Assembly: GCA_030407005.1 (NCBI GenBank)
Contig: JAUDYN010000008.1
Location: 1,984,001 to 2,048,000, forward strand
Length of the DNA: 64,000 bases
From: Desarmillaria ectypa
Taxonomy: Eukaryota; Basidiomycota; Agaricomycetes; Agaricales; Physalacriaceae
Direction: 5' to 3'
Shown: positions 59,316 to 64,000 of the stretch, piece after piece
How the letters are laid out: each line of letters starts with the position of its first letter
How positions within the stretch are numbered: position 1 is the first letter of the stretch
The notes under the pieces: model-generated
What the model saw: the letters and a program-made list of their open reading frames with translations, nothing else
The model's database searches: none
Told to the model about the DNA's origin: nothing
Made by a program: the position numbers and the translations under genes

Positions 59316-61600
59316 TCACAGAACTGGCCGAATACCACTTTATCCTTTAACATAAAGCTGGTGTTGCAAACAAGAAGGCTGATCTTCTCAGTTGACAAGA
59401 TAATCATGATCAGGGGAAAGAAGGCAATAAGGATGTAATTGTTCTCTCCCCTAAACATTTCTGGGCATTGATATTGCCCACTATCAAAGAAAGAATCATG
59501 TGTATAAGAGATGCAACCTGACAAAAATCCCAATGGGACCAAGGGATAGAGAAATCCCTCAATCATGAGCAAGGAATCACCCAGGAAAACAAGATATTAT
59601 GGTATGAAGGATGAATCTATATTCCTCAAGACCTCTCCCTTCATGGTGATATTATTGCTCAATATCACGATCACATCACCACCAGACATCCAGGCATTGC
59701 CAAAACCAAGGAGCTCATTCTATGAGAATACTGGTGGCTGAAAATGAAGAAGGATGTTGAGTCATACATTAAAGAATTGTTACGATTTTTCCGTTATCTT
59801 ATCTTATCCGAGTCATATCCATGACTCATCCATCTAATCTAGTTCAGAAACCGACTTGTATCCAGATATTCGCCGATGACCACCCTCTTTCTCACCATCT
59901 GTCACCCCAGACGATTACTATTGGTTCTATGATCCTCCCGGATCGTCCTACTTCGACACCATTTGTGCATGGACCGTAGCTGTTTCATCTAAATATAACG
60001 CCGTAGGAATACTATATAAACAGAGTATATTAGACCATTGTACTCTATCTCTTGTTTTAATTAACACTATAAACTCCTTACTCGCACTACACTAAAGACT
60101 ATTAGCGTAGTTCTCTCACTTGGGTGATCGTTCGAACGCGTAACAGCCCAGAGAGGATCAGCTGATGGTCCCAAGTCACGTGCCCAAGGCGGTGCCTAAC
60201 AAGAATGTGAAACTTGTCAAAGGACAAAGAGTGATACCCAGGCAAAGGCCACTCCTCTTCATCCCAATGCAATTCTCAATAACCCCTGGACTCATATCTC
60301 AGTTGATATGGTCACTGGACTCTCTGAATCTGACAGATTCAATGCATTATTGGTGATTGTAGACCAATTCTCCAAGAACATAATTCTTATTCCGTGCAAT
60401 AAAGAATTATCTGCAGAAGGATGGGCTCTAATACTTTGCAATCATATTTATGTGAAACATGGAATGCCACAAGTGGTCATTTCTGATTGAGGACCACAAT
60501 TCATATTGATGTTCATGAAAGAACTCTATCAGATGCTGAACATCACTCAAAACACATCCACCATGTATCATCCACAAACTGACTGACAGACAGAGAGAGT
60601 CAATCAGGAGGTTGAAAAATACCTCTGGATCTTTGTCAATCACCAACAAACTGATTGGGTGGCATGGTTACCACTTGCTGAGTTTGCTCATAACAACCAA
60701 ACCCATTCTGCAACCAGCAAAAGTCCATTCATGGTCTTATATGGATGAAATCCACATCTCATCCCTGAGTCTATTCAAAAGACCAACTTCGCAAACCCTG
60801 CTGTGATAGATTTCACTGAAACCATGGCCAAAGTCCACAAAGAGGTCCATGAGGCCCTAGAGAAAGCAGTGATGCAAATGAAGGCACAATATGACAAGAG
60901 GAAGCAATTACCTTGAGAATACCAACTTGGTGACAAAGTTTGGCTTGACACTGCCAATCTATATCTTCTACAACCAAAAAATAAACTTGACAACAAATGA
61001 ACAAGACCATTTGAAATCATCAAAAAATCTGGAGCAGCAGCATATAAACTCAAACTGCTGCCCCATTGAAAGATACATCCAAAATTCAATGAAAAATTGC
61101 TGACCCCATATATAGCACCTTCATTCCCAAATCAACAACAGCCACCACCTCCTTCTCCAGACCTCATCGACAGTCAAGAAGAATACAAAATTGAAGAAGT
61201 CCTGGATTCACACACATGCAAAGTATGTGCCAAATGAGGACAACCTTCCAAAGAAGTCACTGACTACCTAGTCAAATGGAAAGGTTGGACCAGAGAGCAT
61301 AACTCCTGGGTCCAGAAAACTGAGATGGAGAATGCTCAGGAAGCAATCGAAAAATACAAGGCTAGCATAAACTGTGCCTTATACATTCCAAAAATTGTAA
61401 TCAAAGCCAAGATAGTGGTCAAGATAGTGGACCATGAGTATTCCAAGAATGGCGATGTCACATACCTTGCTCAATGCAAGGATGGGTATCAAAAGTGGAT
61501 TGTCAACCCAGACAAGAAAGGATGGAAAAACCTGACTGATCAGTACTGGATCAGTCAAGCTGAATCACAACTGGATGCCCCTATGAAAGAGTCTTAGCAG
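59316..61600 (+). pseudogene. Element A pol, second part: RNase H end, integrase, chromodomain and tail
   Basis: The RNase H end (HKAGVANKKADLLS) is followed by the integrase zinc region (YHDHITTRHPGIAKTKELIL). The catalytic core has VDMVTGLSES with its Asp, VISD before GPQF, and a final Glu in TERVNQEVEKYL, which is the DDE triad. Then come the integrase C-terminal region, a chromodomain (KIEEVLDSHTCK, TDYLVKWKGWTREHNSW) and an extra tail (61400-61597: VVKIVDHEYSKNGDVTYLAQ). The tail has a chromodomain-like pattern. Stops such as D-TGA-GPQF break it, and an LTR interrupts it at 59778-60182. Confidence 0.85.
59778..60182 (+). repeat. CpG-rich solo LTR inside element A integrase
   Basis: It starts TGTTACGATT and follows the chromovirus LTR pattern throughout (TATATAAACAG at about 60013, CTCTATCTCTTG at about 60045), ending at CCAAGTCACGTG. 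The last ~18 nt of a full LTR and some integrase sequence are missing, so the right junction was deleted. CpG is frequent, unlike the older LTRs around it. Confidence 0.75.
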
Positions 61601-61614
61601 TCAGGACAACTGCT

Positions 61615-61629
61615 TTAACAAGGGGGTAA
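61615..61629 (+). promoter_or_regulatory. Polypurine tract of element A
   Basis: AACAAGGGGGTAA lies directly before the 3' LTR (TGTTATGA at 61630). The same tract is seen in reverse at 45914 and 41391. Confidence 0.75.
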
Positions 61630-62004
61630 TGTTATGATTTTTCCATTTTATCTTATCTTATCTATTTATCGTCACTCCATATTGACTCACACACCAACAA
61701 ACACCCCATTTCTCACCATCTATCACCCTAGTTCACTCCCATTGGACTATGATCCATCTGACTTCAACACCATTTTCTCAAGGACCATACCATTTCATCT
61801 AAATATAACACTGTATTCACAGTATATAAGTAGAGTAAACTTCACTGTTGTACTCCATCTTTCAACTAAATTGCATCCATATACCTTCTATCTCACACAC
61901 CAAAGACCTAGCCCAAGTCTCAATAATGAGTGATTGTCCAAACATGAGACAGCTCAGAGACCAAAGCTTACATCCCAAGTCATGTGATAGACAGGGTCAT
62001 AACA
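61630..62004 (+). repeat. 3' LTR of element A
   Basis: 375 nt bounded by TGTTATGA and TCATAACA. The differences from the 5' copy seen by eye are almost all transitions, plus one short indel (CCTATTTC against CCATTTC). Confidence 0.88.
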
Positions 62005-62886
62005 GATCACCCCTGTTAAGGGCCAACTACTTATCCATGTCTGGACAGATTCAGGGCCAGGCAGTTCTGGCCTCCATGTCAGCATGCCATAACTCCCAGG
62101 CAGCAGTCCTAAAGGGGCTGAATAGGTCTCTATTAATGTTGGAAAGTTTGGGCCACTTGTAATCAGCCTCATCAATGTTAAAGGGACTGTTGGCAGCAAG
62201 GGGAGTGGTCAGGACTTCCTTGGTTGAGGAGTTGTCATTGGTGATTTCAATAAGGGGGAGAGAGGAGAAGAAGTCAGTTCCTCCTGTAGGCCAGGATTCT
62301 CATTCCTGGGTTCTGACAGCCCAGGGGCTATATGGGTGGATCTGAGGGTAGGAATTTTCCATCCAGGGACCATTGTCATGTCCCATTCTTGTATGGGTGG
62401 GATGGGCTGGGGGGGTGTAGGAGGAGGGGGGGACTCTCATCATCAGATCATAGTCCAACATTCTGCAGATGCTTGGGCATGGGGGAGGTAGGTTGTTCCA
62501 CCCTATCATCAGCTGTGTGGAAGGATTCCCTATGTATTGGGAACTCCTCTGAAGAATCTGCGAAATAGGCCTGGGGATGCAGGAGGGTTTCTTGGACTTG
62601 GATGTCCATACTCATGGTTGCCACTCTGGTGGTGGCTGGTCATTGGAGGACATGGAGGGGGTGTTGGGAAGGTTGGGGAGGAAGTTGTGGTGAATGGTGG
62701 AGTTGCCATTCTTGGTGTAGAAGTGCTTGGACCTCCTCTTTGTATGTTAATACTAGTAGAGCAGTGAATAGAATGATAAGTGCAGTGCCACCAATTGCGA
62801 CACTGAGAGGGATAGTTTTTCAGTTTTGCTCTTCATTTGATATGTGTTGGTGCTTCTTTTACAGCTAGTGTAGAAGGAGTGGTAAG
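62005..62886 (-). pseudogene. Element C gag N-terminal remnant
   Basis: Minus-strand frames 62300-62509 (MIGWNNLPPPCPSICRML) and 61954-62199 parallel element B's gag start (MGWNNPPPPCPKAHRMYG). The element A insertion at 62004 separates this from the rest of C's gag. Confidence 0.65.
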
Positions 62887-62889
62887 GAG

Positions 62890-62902
62890 ATCTTTTGACT
62901 AA
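62890..62902 (-). promoter_or_regulatory. Primer-binding site of element C, self-primed type
   Basis: On the minus strand TTAGTCAAAAGAT follows the 5' LTR and exactly complements ATCTTTTGACTAA inside that LTR (63037-63049, minus). Confidence 0.7.
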
Positions 62903-63296
62903 TGTTAGGACCTGGTCCTAGCACATGATCTTGGGATCTTTATGTCACTCTGAGCTGTCTTGTGTTCAGACAATCACTCATAATAGAGGACAGTTCAGTC
63001 TTTGGATATGTGCAAGAGGAGATATATGATTTAAGTTTAGTCAAAAGATAGAGAGTAAGTACCAAAACTACTCTACTTATATACTGAAAATGTGATGCTA
63101 ATAATACATGAAATGATGTTGTCCATGTGTAAGCCAGAAGAGAGTCAGATGACTGTGGTCCAGTTATGGTGAAGCCATTAGAAATGTGTGCAACACTAGC
63201 AGATTGATATGGTGATCTGGTGCTATTGGATGGATACAGAGGTGATGCATAAGCATCAGAATATGAAAAAGATGAGATAATGAAAAAATCATAATA
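62903..63296 (-). repeat. 5' LTR of element C
   Basis: 394 nt, same length as the 3' copy at 45520-45913. It ends at 63296 with ATAATA where the other copy has ATAACA, a transition at the terminal inverted repeat. ggact follows at 63297. Confidence 0.85.
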
Positions 63297-64000
63297 GGAC
63301 TATCACAAATTAAACAAAATGTTGATCAAGAATCATTATTCTCTCCCATTAATCTCAGAGCTGATTGACAAGCTGCATGGAGCAAAGTATTTTTCCAAAC
63401 TGGACATTCATTAGGGATACAACAATGTATGAATTCAAAAAGGAGACAAGAAGAAAGCTGCCTTCAGAACTAATCGAGGGCTCTTTGAGCCTACAGTAAT
63501 GTTCTTTGGACTCACAAATTCATCAGCCACCTTCCAGTGAATGATGAATGACATATTCAAGGATTTGATCACTGGAGGAAAAGTAACTATATACCTTGAT
63601 AATATTCTCATTTTCACCAAATCCCTATCTGAACACTGAACCATCATTTGACAAGTTCTCTAATGACTATAAGAGAACAAACTATTTCTCAAAGCTAAAA
63701 AATTTGAATTTGAAGTACTCAAAACTGAGTATTTAGGAGTTATCATCAGTGAGAACTCAATCTGCATGGACCCAGTCAAAGTTGCTGGAATTATGGAATG
63801 GCCTATACTGATGAAAAAGAAGGAACTACAATCCTTTTTAGGATTTACAAACTTCTATTGCAAATTTATACATGACTATTCCAAAATAGTACAACCTTTG
63901 ACCCAGTTAACCAGCAAAGTCAATTGGACCTGGAGAATTGAACAAGAACAAGCATTCTCACAACTTAAAAAGTTGATGACCATGAATGTCATTCTCACTA
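63297..64000 (+). pseudogene. Element B: reverse transcriptase, continued to the window edge
   Basis: The sequence picks up exactly where 45519 left off, at YHKLNKMLIKNHYSLPLI, then LIDKLHGAKYFSKLDI, FRTNRGLFEPTVMFFGLTNS-like and the catalytic block with IYLDN where element A has YLDD. RNase H-like sequence begins near 63900. Several TGA/TAG stops show it is dead. The 5-nt ggact at 63297-63301 repeats 45515-45519, the target duplication of element C. Confidence 0.8.

Larger units (their letters stand above)
51689..62004 (+). mobile_element. Element A: plus-strand chromovirus with all domains, interrupted
   Basis: LTRs at 51689-52064 and 61630-62004 flank gag, protease, reverse transcriptase, RNase H, integrase and chromodomain in the usual Ty3/Gypsy order. 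Flanking agtca and gatca fit a GGTCA target duplication with one G-to-A change in each copy. It sits inside element C's gag. It is interrupted by a 1.36-kb repeat in RNase H and by an LTR in the integrase zinc-binding region. Confidence 0.88.
45520..63296 (-). mobile_element. Element C: complete minus-strand chromovirus, itself interrupted
   Basis: Two 394-nt LTRs (45520-45913 and 62903-63296) in minus orientation are flanked by ggact on both sides, inside element B's reverse transcriptase. By eye the two LTRs differ only at transitions. The internal part is split by element A (51689-62004) and by a 1.2-kb non-coding repeat (about 50444-51627). RNase H and integrase are lost: on the minus strand the frame jumps from the RNase H start (MTTNVVLTIPSDKGK) straight to the C-terminal tail (DHEYSKNSNITYLAQ). 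Confidence 0.85.

Overview
The window is nuclear DNA of a filamentous basidiomycete, most likely a mushroom-forming Agaricomycete. The signs are many 47-60 nt introns in every gene, Zn2Cys6 regulators, an expanded TmpA-like family, and chromodomain Ty3/Gypsy (chromovirus) retrotransposons. I cannot name the species. All gene models were spliced by eye, using reading-frame continuity and GT/GC-AG sites.

Positions 1-39,300 are gene territory. The left part holds three paralogous TmpA-like membrane oxidoreductases (1754-3465, 12264-13991, 15506-17246), each with six exons at identical intron positions. Among and beside them lie a Zn2Cys6 regulator (minus, 4054-5952), a protein with a HeLo/MLKL-like helical N-terminus and a duplicated receiver-like domain that carries an in-frame amber codon (minus, 6561-8439), a small membrane protein (10236-10756) and a 7-TM receptor-like protein (minus, 17780-19034). 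Next come an unrecognised gene (19756-20573) and ILV3 dihydroxy-acid dehydratase (minus, 20779-23092). They are followed by a linked trio: a Zn2Cys6 protein (24001-25770), a septin-type GTPase fused to two Zn2Cys6 clusters (26572-29252) and a second atypical septin-like GTPase (29726-32063). The stretch ends with housekeeping genes: ARO7 chorismate mutase (minus), a coiled-coil protein, THI4 thiazole synthase and the proteasome chaperone NAS2, then a decayed gene.

Positions ~39,600-64,000 are a nest of Ty3/Gypsy chromoviruses. From outside in: a minus element E; a plus LTR fragment F; a minus element D; a plus element B; a minus element C (ggact target duplication at both ends); a plus element A; and, inside A, a CpG-rich 1.36-kb non-coding repeat and a CpG-rich LTR. 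Only C and A have both ends inside the window. The outer elements are CpG-poor and full of TGA stops, while the last arrivals are CpG-rich, so the nest records its own order of arrival. The elements appear self-primed, because the primer-binding site matches the LTR's own presumed transcript start. They also carry a hairpin with a tRNA T-arm-like loop exactly at the gag stop codon.

The most novel candidates are the receiver-like/HeLo-like protein, the septin-Zn2Cys6 fusion, the covarying gag-pol hairpin, the gene-conversion tract between two tmpA copies, and an unusually high number of GC-AG introns.
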